Below, piece by piece: positions 33,886-43,629 of a DNA stretch of 64,000 nt. The translations under genes were made by a program, and so were the position numbers. The number at the start of each line of letters is the position of its first letter. Positions within the stretch are counted from its first letter, which is position 1. A model generated the notes under the pieces. That model made no database searches. It was not told the DNA's origin and saw only the letters and a list, made by a program, of their open reading frames with translations. The stretch spans positions 22,471-86,470 of the forward strand of contig CAZOCP010000002.1 in assembly GCA_964578345.1 (NCBI GenBank). Reading direction: 5' to 3'. This DNA is from VGKP01 sp964578345. Its GTDB lineage: Archaea > Nanobdellota > Nanobdellia > Pacearchaeales > GW2011-AR1.

Positions 33886-34121
33886 CCGGGCCAGCAGCAG
33901 GGTTGCCGTTCACCTTCTTTTAACTCTGCAACCATGCGCTCGATATGCTCAGCTCTCGTTTCCGGCTTTTTGACGATGGTAGCCCAGCAAATCCATTCGT
34001 TGCGTTGGATCGGTGTAAGACTGTTCCACTTGGCAAGTATGTGCGCGTCAAAAATCAATGCTTTTCCCATGTCCGCCGGCACTTTATGTACTACACCAGC
34101 GGCAATATCTTTTTTGTTCAT
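33837..34121 (-). CDS. YdeI/OmpD-associated-family protein
   Basis: A 94-residue protein with the family core WNSLTPIQRNEWICWATIVKK, then AEHIERMVAELKEGERQPCCWPGCPHR. Members are bacterial; one was linked to bacteriocin protection, but the molecular role is unclear. It ends an apparent operon of VOC genes (4-nt gap). The higher GC and bacterial family suggest recent transfer. Confidence 0.8.
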   Translation of the reverse strand: MNKKDIAAGVVHKVPADMGKALIFDAHILAKWNSLTPIQRNEWICWATIVKKPETRAEHIERMVAELKEGERQPCCWPGCPHRRPKTKNKRNLK

Positions 34122-34125
34122 ATTC

Positions 34126-35025
34126 TTATTTACCTTCGTATGCTTCCTTTAATTTTACTAAATCAAGCCTTTTCATTTTTAAAATGGCTTCCATAACTTT
34201 TTTATTTTTGTCTAACTTTACAAAATCAGGAGTTATAAGCTGCCATGACACACCATATTTGTCTTTCAGCCAGCCGCACATTTCTGCTTTGGGATCAGCA
34301 GATAGTTTATCATAAAAGTAATCAAGTTCCTCTTGATCAGAACAAGTTATCATTAAGGAAACTGCTTCGTTGAAAGTAAAATTATGGCCGCGGGCGCTGT
34401 CCATTGCTCCGAAATCCTGACCAAGAAGCTTGAAACCAGCGTACTTTACAGTCCCTTCCTTATCTGGTTCTTCACCTCTCTTATATCTAAGAATGCCGTC
34501 AATTGATGATTCCTTAAATATAGAAGCGTAAAGGTTAACTGCTTCTTCCGCCTTTCCGCAAACATCTTTAACAAACATTAATGCATAGGTAAATCTTTGC
34601 TTAATCTCGATGTTGCCCACGAAAATTATTTGCCATGAAAATCCATATTTATCCTGAAGCCAACCATATCTTTCACTGAAGGGATATTTATCTAATGGCA
34701 TAAGAACAGCACCTCCCTCAGAAAGTTTTTTCCATATTTTATCAACATCCTCTTTTTCCTTACATTTAACGTGGAATGATATTGATGGATTCGGTTTAAA
34801 ATAAGGTCCTCCATTCAGTCCCAAAAAACTATAGCCATCAAGTTCAAAAGAAACCGTCATAACACTTCCTATTGGTTTGTTTGAAGGGGTTTCAACAGTG
34901 TAAGGAACAACCTCAAGGATTTTTGAATTTGGGAAAATAGAAGTGTAAAACTTAGCAGCTTCTTCTGCATTATCATCAAACCATAAACAAGGTGATATTC
35001 TTTGTGTCATTTTTATTCTCTTCAT
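34126..35025 (-). CDS. Tandem VOC protein (3-dmu-9_3-mt/PhnB-like)
   Basis: A 299-residue protein with two vicinal-oxygen-chelate modules. The first opens QRISPCLWFDDNAEEAAKFY, and the second TYALMFVKDVCGKAEEAVNLY. Both end in the KDKYG(F/V)SWQ strand. The family was named for similarity to 3-demethylubiquinone methyltransferases, but most members have no proven activity. The ATG at 35025 overlaps the upstream stop (ATGA), indicating translational coupling. Confidence 0.8.
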   Translation of the reverse strand: MKRIKMTQRISPCLWFDDNAEEAAKFYTSIFPNSKILEVVPYTVETPSNKPIGSVMTVSFELDGYSFLGLNGGPYFKPNPSISFHVKCKEKEDVDKIWKKLSEGGAVLMPLDKYPFSERYGWLQDKYGFSWQIIFVGNIEIKQRFTYALMFVKDVCGKAEEAVNLYASIFKESSIDGILRYKRGEEPDKEGTVKYAGFKLLGQDFGAMDSARGHNFTFNEAVSLMITCSDQEELDYFYDKLSADPKAEMCGWLKDKYGVSWQLITPDFVKLDKNKKVMEAILKMKRLDLVKLKEAYEGK

Positions 35026-35468
35026 TTTTCTCTCGGATAGGTGTAATTCACCATCCACTGCACTCCAAACTTGTCCTTCAAACTGCCGTAGTAGTCGCCC
35101 CACGGTTGGTTAGCGATTGGCATCTCTATTGTTCCGCCAGCGGAAAGAGCATTAAATATCCTGTCCGCTTCTTCTTTGCTCTCCGGATGGATTGAAATGT
35201 AGACATTGTTGCCCTGTACCAGCTTTTGTCCCAGCGACGAAAGCGTGTCGGTCGCCATTAAGATGCTGTCTTTACCAATCGGCAAGCCAATGTGCATAAT
35301 TTTGCTTTCATCCTCTTTAGGGATATTCACGCCTTCCATGGGCATATCCTTGAAGCGGACAACAGATGTAAACTCTCCGCCAAAAACGGATTTGTAAAAA
35401 TTGAATGCTTCTTCAGTATTGCCTGCGAAGTTAAGGTATGTGTTTACTTTTGTCATAGTATTTTTCAT
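35022..35468 (-). CDS. VOC-family PhnB-like protein
   Basis: A 148-residue glyoxalase/VOC-fold protein: VNTYLNFAGNTEEAFNFYKSVFGGEF, then LSAGGTIEMPIANQPWGDYYG and KDKFGVQWMVNY, as in PhnB-like proteins of bacteria. It is the first gene of a three-gene cassette with the tandem VOC and YdeI genes. TATA ATTTATAAAC lies 26 nt upstream, so it has acquired or kept an archaeal promoter. Confidence 0.8.
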   Translation of the reverse strand: MKNTMTKVNTYLNFAGNTEEAFNFYKSVFGGEFTSVVRFKDMPMEGVNIPKEDESKIMHIGLPIGKDSILMATDTLSSLGQKLVQGNNVYISIHPESKEEADRIFNALSAGGTIEMPIANQPWGDYYGSLKDKFGVQWMVNYTYPREK

Positions 35469-35510
35469 ATATGATTATTTATTAAAGTTTATAAATATAC
35501 TGAAAATTAT

Positions 35511-35534
35511 GGTGACGTTTACTTTACAGCTCAC
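35511..35534 (-). repeat. Dispersed CTGTAAAGTAAACGTCA motif, inverted copy
   Basis: GGTGACGTTTACTTTACAGC followed by TCAC is the best-preserved palindromic form, with GTGA/TCAC ends. It lies just before the tandem duplication at 35541. Confidence 0.55.
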
Positions 35535-35540
35535 AAAATA

Positions 35541-35784
35541 ACAACGTTTATATAGCAAATTATACATCTATAATAAGTAAAATACATAAATAGTAAGTAT
35601 GAGAAGGATAGATTTTATTCAGAACAACAACGTTTATATAGCAAATTATACATCTATAATAAGTAAAATACATAAATAGTNNNNNNNNNNNNNNNNNNNN
35701 NNNNNNNNNNNNNNNNNNNNNNNNNNNNNNNNNNNNNNNNNNNNNNNNNNNNNNNNNNNNNNNNNNNNNNNNNNNNNNNNAAGT
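35541..35784. repeat. 86-bp tandem duplication of the surface-gene promoter and start
   Basis: Copy 1 (35541-35626) holds ACAACGTTTATATAGC through AAGTATGAGAAGG and an aborted reading frame from ATG 35599 (26 codons). Copy 2 begins at 35627, is interrupted by 100 N after ...AAATAGT, and continues as AAGTATGAGAAGG, the start of the large gene. With the Ns removed, copy 2 is continuous. Confidence 0.7.
35681..35780. other. Assembly gap (100 N)
   Basis: Exactly 100 N. The flanks match the uninterrupted first copy of the 86-bp duplication with nothing missing, so the true gap is probably 0 bp or a whole number of repeat units. Confidence 0.95.
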
Positions 35785-38700
35785 ATGAGAAGGGCCTATC
35801 TTATTCAGAAGCATATAGCAGAATTACAGCAGCGCATAACAGAGTGTCATTCTTGTAAAAATAAAATTATCACATATCTCCAGCAGCTGAAAGATAAATA
35901 TCTTGATAGGGAAATTGCCTATGAAGAATACGAAAGGATTGCCAAAGAAAAACACGAGGGCAAAACTGCTGAAGAGTGGATTTATTATTACACCGAGCTA
36001 ATTGAAGCGTATGAACGTAAAATCCTGCAAGAAAAGAAGAATCTCATAAAAACAAAATTTTCACGAGTATTCTTAATGCTCTTCTTTGGCTTGTTCATTG
36101 GAGGAATAGTGTTCTATACAATTTTTTATCAAGACTATAACCTCACTGGATACGCAATAAAAAAAGAACAAACATATACACAATCAATTTTGCTTTCGTT
36201 CAATGAAACAAAAATCATTCAATGGTCGCCAGAGCATAATGGTACTTTAAACAGTGTAAAACTCTCTGGAAGCATAACAGGAAAAGGAACTGCTCGTGTT
36301 TTTCTTAACGACCTTATAATATTCGACAGCTATAACCTTATCGCAGCTCAATCGTCCTCTCCTCCGCAATCTTCATCCTTCCTTACAGGTTCCGTTACTG
36401 CTAAAGAAACAAATTCGGAAAATGCTACTAACTCATCAATAATTCCTAGTCAAGAGGGGGCTCAGCAAGAAGTTGGCCCTTCTCATACAGAGCCCCCTCA
36501 GACATCACCAAACGAAAGTCTGCAAACTCCAGCACCGCAAAATGAAGCACGACCTGCAGAACAAAATCAGACATCACCAAACGAAAGTCTGCAAACTCCA
36601 GCACCGCAAAATGAAGCACGANNNNNNNNNNNNNNNNNNNNNNNNNNNNNNNNNNNNNNNNNNNNNNNNNNNNNNNNNNNNNNNNNNNNNNNNNNNNNNN
36701 NNNNNNNNNNNNNNNNNNNNNCCTGCAGAACAAAATCAGACATCACCAAACGAAAGTCTGCAAACCCCTACACGCATATTCACAGATATCTGTAAAGAGA
36801 CCTGCGATATCTCACAAAAATTATGGAATAGCTCATCATATACGCTCCGCATAGAAATAACTAACGCCTCACTAAACATAGAGTCAATTACCTATACACT
36901 GCAAATAAGCGGTGCAGAAGAAAATATCACGTTACCTGCGCAAAACGAAACCGAAGAGATGAATGCAACAGAAATACTTTTCATCAACACCACACACACT
37001 GATATAGAAGTCAACAAGCCAGTAGTCTGGAAAAAACAAATTCTTCTTGTACACGCACAAAAACTAAAAATTAATCTCCCTGAATCTGCATCAAACATTT
37101 CACTAGATTCCATAAAACAAAAAAGTAAAAAGAAGATTGCACACACAACACGACAAAAAGACTCACTCACTAAACAAATTTCTTCAGACGAAATAAACGA
37201 AGAATACTCAATAACATACGAAACACCAGGCCCTGAACAACACGAAGAAAATATCACTAGGCAAAAAAAACGTGTGAGTATCAGAGCCGCAGATAATCTG
37301 AATTACACAGAGATTAACACAACCGCACTTTTGCCCTATGCGCTGCCTAGAGAGAAAAAAGATCGTGTTAAACTATATTGGCTCAAAAATAATTCTCGGC
37401 AAGAACATCCGTTCACACTTCTCGATATAGACAATGACACTCTTTTAGATACTATGGTTTGGACAACTCCAGATTCTTCAAACCAAACATTTGAAATCAT
37501 CCTCATTACAAATGCAGAGCATTTAGACAGCAATAGAGAATTCATCAACAACATTTACGAACAAGTGAGAGAACTCGACGGAAATTGGTCAGAAACAATT
37601 CCAGCACAGCATTATATACGAGCAACGTTTGAAAAAAACTTAACAGCGAATAATGATATAACAATCTATCCTAGAATTGTCTCAGGAAATCCAAAAATTA
37701 CAGTTTATGAGAAAGATAGCGATCAGCAAATTGCCGAATTCACAAAAATAAACAGCAACCAATATAATAGAGTAGTACTGACTGCTCTTCAAAACACACA
37801 AGATACATTCGACCTCCAAGTAACAAGCGGCGCAGTTGAGATAGACCACATCATCGACCCGACAATCAGCGCGTGTAGTACTCTCTCAACAGCAAATTCC
37901 ATATACACTCTCACAGCAAACGCTGTCCCGGTAGGCGTAGTCGCATCCTGTATGAATATTACTGCAAAAAATGTCACTCTTGACTGCCAAGGATTCTCGA
38001 TCTCAAACAAAACACAGCAAATTCCAGGAGTTTACTCAAATCAAGAATATACTACAATCAAAAACTGCAAAATTAATATGTCTGCTTCTGCTGGAGGAAA
38101 AGGATACGGAATCACGTTATTTAATTCTAACTATTCTAATATTATAAATAATACCTTTATTGGGGATGTTTATGGTATTTATTTAGAAAATAGCGCTCAT
38201 AATAATATTAGCTCCAATATTATATACAACATCTCAGTTGTAGGAATTGTTCTAAATAAAAGTCTAAATAACACCTTATTTAATAATACTATTAATCACA
38301 CTTCTCGTAATGGTATTCAACTTATTGCTTCTTCTAATAATAGTATAATTTCTAATACTATTAAATTTAACCGATGGTCTGGTATAAGCTTAGATTTTGG
38401 GAGCAACTATACTTTAATTAATAACAATACTATTTCTAATAGCACTAATTCAGGTATTAACATTACTTCGCATTCTCTTTCAACTAACATTACTAATAAT
38501 ATTATTAATAACAATACCCGTAATGGAATTTATGTTTCTGTCAGGTCACACATAGTTAATATTACTAATAATACAATTTCTTTGAACAGACCACATGGTA
38601 TTTTATTATCAGGAGTCGAAAATGCTACTATTCAATACAACCGTGTTGATTTTAATATTATGTCTGGAATCTGGATTCACGGAGGATCGAATCTATCTTT

Positions 38701-41700
38701 CGTGGATAGAAATGTTGTTGTTAATAATTCGTTGCATGGAATTAATATTAGTGAAGGTTCTTTGAGGAACAATATCACTCGCAATATTGCAAGCAATAAC
38801 ACGCAGGCAGGAATTATTATCGGAGCAAACTCTCACTTAAATAATCTTACAAATAACTCGATCGTATTCAACAAGGGTATGTCTGGTGTGCGTGCAGATG
38901 CTACCTTGAATACCACCATTGTCAGCAACATCATTATCTTTAATATTGGATCTGGCTTAACACTGTTGAACGGAAACAACTACACTCAAGTGCATTTCAA
39001 CGTGCTGAATAACAACACAGTCAATGGCTTGAATCTAACAGTCCGAAATTTCCACAACAACTTCACATATAATACCGCGCACAACAATTCGCAAGGCGGG
39101 TTTGTGATTTTCAACAGCTCCAATAACACATTCATCGGGAGCGCACTCTATAATAATTCCGGAAACGCGATCAATCTCACTTCAAGCCAGAACAACACCT
39201 TTCACAACACCACAATCAACAACAATTTTTATGGAATAGGCTTCAACTTCAAATCCTTAAATAACCAATTCTTTGGTCTCACTATCAATAACTCAGGCAG
39301 AGACGCACTGTTTTTCAACGACAGCTTTTCAAGCGGAAATAATTTCACCAATCTCACGTTCATCTTGACAAATCCTGCATTCCACGATATCCGCGTCGCA
39401 GATAGAAGCCTCAACAATACACAGTTTACAAACGCAAACTTCACAGGAAATTACAGCTTCAATGGCTCTGGAGGCATCGTGTGGTTCAAGCACGAGCAGT
39501 TTGGAGAAATTCGTTTCTTACGCCCCATCAATGGCACAGCGAATAATCTTTCCGATAAAATACGTTTTGGGAACAATTCAGTGTTTGTCAACGAGACAAT
39601 AGGAGCCTTTGGTCTAAATAGAAGCGCGAATGTCACTCTTTATGGCGTTCCCAATTATACAAATCCTTCTCTGTTAAAGAATGGAGAAAATTGTCCTACA
39701 AGTATTTGTAGCAACTTCACATCATTGAGTGCTGGCACAGTAAGCTTTAATGTAACATACTGGTCAAATTACAGCATCAACGGAACAGAAGGTGCGGCTG
39801 ATAACACAGTCCCAATAACCACACTCATCGCACCATCAAATAACACAGCAACCGCAACAGCAACTTACTCATTTAACTCAACATTCTCAGATGAAACTGC
39901 TCTTGCCAATGCCACATTATATATTTGGAACTCCTCGAGTGATATTGTCAACAATACAGAAACCCGTACACTTTCAGGGACTGTCGGAAGCTCAAATATC
40001 ACATTAACATTGCCATACGATGACAATTTCACCTGGAACTATCTCGTAAAAGACTCCTCAAATAATATGGCTTGGAACAATACAAATTTCACATTCATCC
40101 TCGACAGAATACAGCCGTTCATCAACTTCAGCATAGAGACAGAAGCCAACAATTCAGTGCTTACACGCACAAATATTGTTATTAACGTAACTGCAACTGA
40201 CCTTGCCCTCGTCAATATAACTATTAATCTCTACAACGCTTCCGGCTTTCTCAATCAAACTAACACGTCAACAACCTCCTCTTTCTTTATTAACTATACT
40301 GCTCTTGCAAACGGCACTTACTTCTTCAACGCCACTGCAGCAGATACTGTAAATAATATTAACAGAACAGAAACCCGTAACATAACTATAAACACAACAC
40401 CAACTAACAGTGCGCCGCTGATAATTCTAGTCACAAATATCCCAGACCAAAGCATCACTGAAGACACTACAACAAAAGTATGGTTAAACTTCACAGCCTA
40501 CGATGCAGACGGCTTTGGTAATCTCAACGATGCAAGTGCACTGGCAAATTTCACCCGCGCAGGCGAAGCAGTGCGGCAAAACCTAACCTGTGTCAAGCTC
40601 ACAACCTATTCAAGTTTTTATGCCAACTACACCTGTGCAATCGATGTTTGGTATTTCGATGGCTCTGGTATCTGGAATATTTCTGTCGCCATCAATGACA
40701 CCAGCAATGAAGTTGCTGTCAATAGCTCAGCAACGACAAATCAATCACTTAACTTTACACTTCTCTCAACAACAGCTTTTACTTCCTATCCAACTTCATT
40801 AACCTTCGCATCAATTAATCCAGGCGGTAGCAATCAAAGTTCTAATAACGATCCTTTGACTTTAAATAATACTGGAAACAAAAATATTACAGTAGGAAAT
40901 GTTGAAATGAATGCAACAAATCTTCTTGGTGAGACTGATTCAACAAAGGGTATATATGCAGGAAACTTCTCAATTGGTGTAGGTACTGGCAGCAACGCAG
41001 AATGTGATATTTCTTCAGGAGAAAATAATGCGTCTTCTTTAGTTAAAGGTCTTTTCCAGGCTGTTAATCGTTCATCGCTCTCTCAAGGAAATCACAGCGC
41101 CAACAACGGCATCGCAGGACAAGAGCAATTATACATATGCATCAGATTCGCGGGCAATGAACTATCAGCCCAATCATACTCCACATCAAATCAGGGTTCG
41201 TGGACAATCCGTATTCTTGCAATTGCACTATCATTCAATTCGCTCCGTAAAAGAAAGAAAAAAGAAATTCCTCTTTCAATATTTATTAAAGAACTAGGCG
41301 CTCTTGAAACGCTCTGCAAATACCTCAACGAAAATCTTGGGTTGCGTTATTGTGAGATTGCACAGATTCTACAAAGAGATGAGCGCACCGTCTGGACAGC
41401 ACACCATCAAGCTATAAAAAAACATCCGCAGCCGTTCGCTCATCTATCAAAAACGCCTTCGATGCCTCTTGAACAATTCACAAATAAAAAATATACTTCT
41501 CTTGAAACAAGTATTATTTATCTAAAAGAAGAAAAAGGCATGAAATATAGTGAGATTGCAATACATCTACAGCGTGACCAGAGAAATATTCGTACAATCT
41601 ACACCAATGCTCTTCAAAGAACGAATCGTCAAGAAAAAATAAGTCGTCTGCCAAAAGAAATCCCTCTTTCAATATTTACCAAAGAACTAGGCGCTCTTGA

Positions 41701-42019
41701 AGCACTCACACAATACTTAAAAGAAGAAGAAAGTATAAAGTACAGCGAGATTGCTCGCTTCCTTGGAAAAGATCCGCGTACAGTCTGGACAGCACACCAT
41801 CAAGCTATAAAGAAACATCCGCAGCCGTTCGCTTCCGTAGAAAAGAGTGAGAAAGTTCCTGCAAACATCTTTAAAAAAGCAAAGGATACTGTATTAGCGT
41901 CGCTCGTTCACTATCTCAAGAAACAAAAACATACTTACAAAGAAATAGGAGAACTCATCAACAGAAATCAACGCAATGTAAGAAGGACCGGCATAATAAA
42001 AAAAGATGGAAAAGTTTAA
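35785..42019 (+). CDS. Giant beta-helix surface protein with C-terminal HTH repeats (gap inside)
   Basis: Two frames meet at the 36622-36721 gap. The flanking 69-bp repeats are in frame with each other if the gap is a multiple of 69, so I read one gene of about 2,050 codons. The order is: cytoplasmic coiled coil (1-90), membrane helix (about 95-115), LTGYAI (120-125), a 23-residue Pro/Gln/Asn repeat, an extracellular stalk, a NosD-like right-handed beta-helix very rich in Asn and N-glycosylation sequons (about 38040-39450), Ig-like modules, and a domain duplicated in the next gene. The C-terminus (from about 41250) has four helix-turn-helix repeats with YSEIA..L.RD.RTVWTA. A helix before them (ILAIALSFNSL) is short for a membrane span. 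Confidence 0.75.
36487..36790 (+). repeat. 69-bp tandem repeat in the surface gene
   Basis: The unit encodes 23 residues starting PAEQNQTSPNES and ending in PAPQNEAR. One full unit and a partial one precede the gap, and another partial follows it. The true copy number is unknown because the gap lies inside the array. Confidence 0.8.
36622..36721. other. Assembly gap (100 N) within a repeat array
   Basis: Exactly 100 N, not a multiple of three. It creates an artificial frame change in the large surface-protein gene. Flanks end and begin at a repeat-unit boundary. Confidence 0.95.
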
Positions 42020-42043
42020 ATAGATAATAAAATACAAAACAAG

Positions 42044-43009
42044 ATGAAAAGAGAGGTTTTGATACTAAGCGTCGTCTTTATAATCGCGCTTTCTCTAATA
42101 AGTGTATCAGCAGGACCTTTAAGTGAATGGTTTAAGAAAAAGATTACTGGAAAAGCAACATCTCAAAATTTCGTTGTCAATGTCACCTTAGCAAACACTC
42201 CCCCAAACATTACTGCGGTCTCTCGACTTGCAGACCAGAGTATCACTGAAGACAACACATTTGCTGTCTTTATTAATTTCACCGTCTACGATGCAGACGG
42301 CTTTAACAATTTGAATGATGCCAGCGCCCGTGCTAATTTCACCCGTGCAGGCGAAGCAGTGCGGCAAAATAGCAGCTGTGTAAGAACAGCCCAATACGCA
42401 ACGAACTACTCAAATTACACCTGTGCAATTTATATGTGGTATTTCGATGGCTCTGGTATCTGGAATATTTCTGTCGCCATCAATGACACCAGCAATGGAA
42501 TTTCTGTCAATAGTTCAGCAACAACAAATCAATCACTTAACGTTACACTTCTTTCAACAACCGCCCTTACTTCCTTTCCATCTTCACTAACCTTCGCATC
42601 AATTAATCCTGGCGGTAGCAATCAAAGCTCTAATAACGATCCTTTGACTTTGAATAATACTGGAAACAAAAACGTCACAGTAGGAAATGTTGAAATGAAT
42701 GCTACCAATCTTCTTGGTGAAACTGATTCAACAAAAGGTGTATATGCAGGAAACTTCTCAATTGGTGTAAGTACTGGCAGCAACGCAGAATGTGATATTT
42801 CTTCAGGAGAAAATAATGCGTCTTCGATGGTCAAAAGTATTTTCCAGGCTGTTAATCGTTCATCGCTTTCTCAAGGAAATCACAGCATCAACAACGGCAT
42901 TGCAGGACAAGAGCAATTATACATATGCATCAGATCCGCAGGCAGTGAACTGTCAGCCCAATCATACTCCACATCCAATCAGGGTTCGTGGACAGTTAAA
43001 GTAACATGA
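42044..43009 (+). CDS. Secreted surface protein, paralogue of the giant protein's module
   Basis: A 321-residue protein: N-terminal signal/anchor helix (LILSVVFIIALSLISVSA), the motif ITGKAT at 35-40, then an Ig-like domain and an Asn-rich module (SLTFASINPGGSNQSSNNDP). From NTPPNIT to SNQGSW it matches the giant protein at 40420-41215. It ends VKVT, where the giant protein runs on into HTH repeats. TATA GTTTAAATAG overlaps the end of the upstream gene. It overlaps the next gene by 4 nt. Confidence 0.75.
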   Translation: MKREVLILSVVFIIALSLISVSAGPLSEWFKKKITGKATSQNFVVNVTLANTPPNITAVSRLADQSITEDNTFAVFINFTVYDADGFNNLNDASARANFTRAGEAVRQNSSCVRTAQYATNYSNYTCAIYMWYFDGSGIWNISVAINDTSNGISVNSSATTNQSLNVTLLSTTALTSFPSSLTFASINPGGSNQSSNNDPLTLNNTGNKNVTVGNVEMNATNLLGETDSTKGVYAGNFSIGVSTGSNAECDISSGENNASSMVKSIFQAVNRSSLSQGNHSINNGIAGQEQLYICIRSAGSELSAQSYSTSNQGSWTVKVT

Positions 43010-43587
43010 TTATAAAAAGAAAGGCGCGTTTTGCAAAAAGCATCATTTTCCTAGCATTGCTCATGCTCTCCTTATCCCTTGTCATAGCTGCAGGAGTAAC
43101 CTCTCCTTACTGGGATCAACGCCCTCTTACAATGTATCCAGGAGAAATAAAAGAAATAGAATATGGATTACAAAATATGGTCGGAGATGAAGATCTCACC
43201 TTTAAAGCAGAGATTATTTCAGGAAAAGAATTTGCAAATATTATCGATGAAAAAAATATTTACATCGTTCCTGCAGGCACGAAAGATATAAAAGTCAAAG
43301 TGAGAATAATTGTACCTCAAAGCAAATTAATTGGGGAAAAATATGATATCGGATTAGGAGTCACACAAGTCCAAAGTGAACAAGAAGCTGGTCAATTTAG
43401 ATTAGGTTCAGCATTTGAAACCCATTTTGATCTTATGATAACTGAAAAGCCAAAGCCTGCTCCAAGCCAGCCAGTAACAGAAAAAGAAACAAAAACAACA
43501 GATATAACCTGGATTTTCATCGGTGCAATCATACTCATTATCATTGTGATAATCATTATTATAAAAAGAAAGCGTAAAAATTCTTAA
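43006..43587 (+). CDS. Membrane-anchored Ig-like envelope protein
   Basis: A 193-residue protein with a signal peptide (FLALLMLSLSLVIAAG), a beta-rich domain (LTMYPGEIKEIEYGLQNMVG) with features of NEW3-like Ig folds, a Pro-rich stalk and a C-terminal membrane helix followed by KRKRKNS. Most of it faces outward. The ATGA overlap with the upstream gene suggests cotranslation; it may be a partner of the secreted paralogue. Confidence 0.65.
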   Translation: MIIKRKARFAKSIIFLALLMLSLSLVIAAGVTSPYWDQRPLTMYPGEIKEIEYGLQNMVGDEDLTFKAEIISGKEFANIIDEKNIYIVPAGTKDIKVKVRIIVPQSKLIGEKYDIGLGVTQVQSEQEAGQFRLGSAFETHFDLMITEKPKPAPSQPVTEKETKTTDITWIFIGAIILIIIVIIIIIKRKRKNS

Positions 43588-43629
43588 TTAATCGGTTAAT
43601 TTTATATACCTTCTTTGTATCGCTATCTT

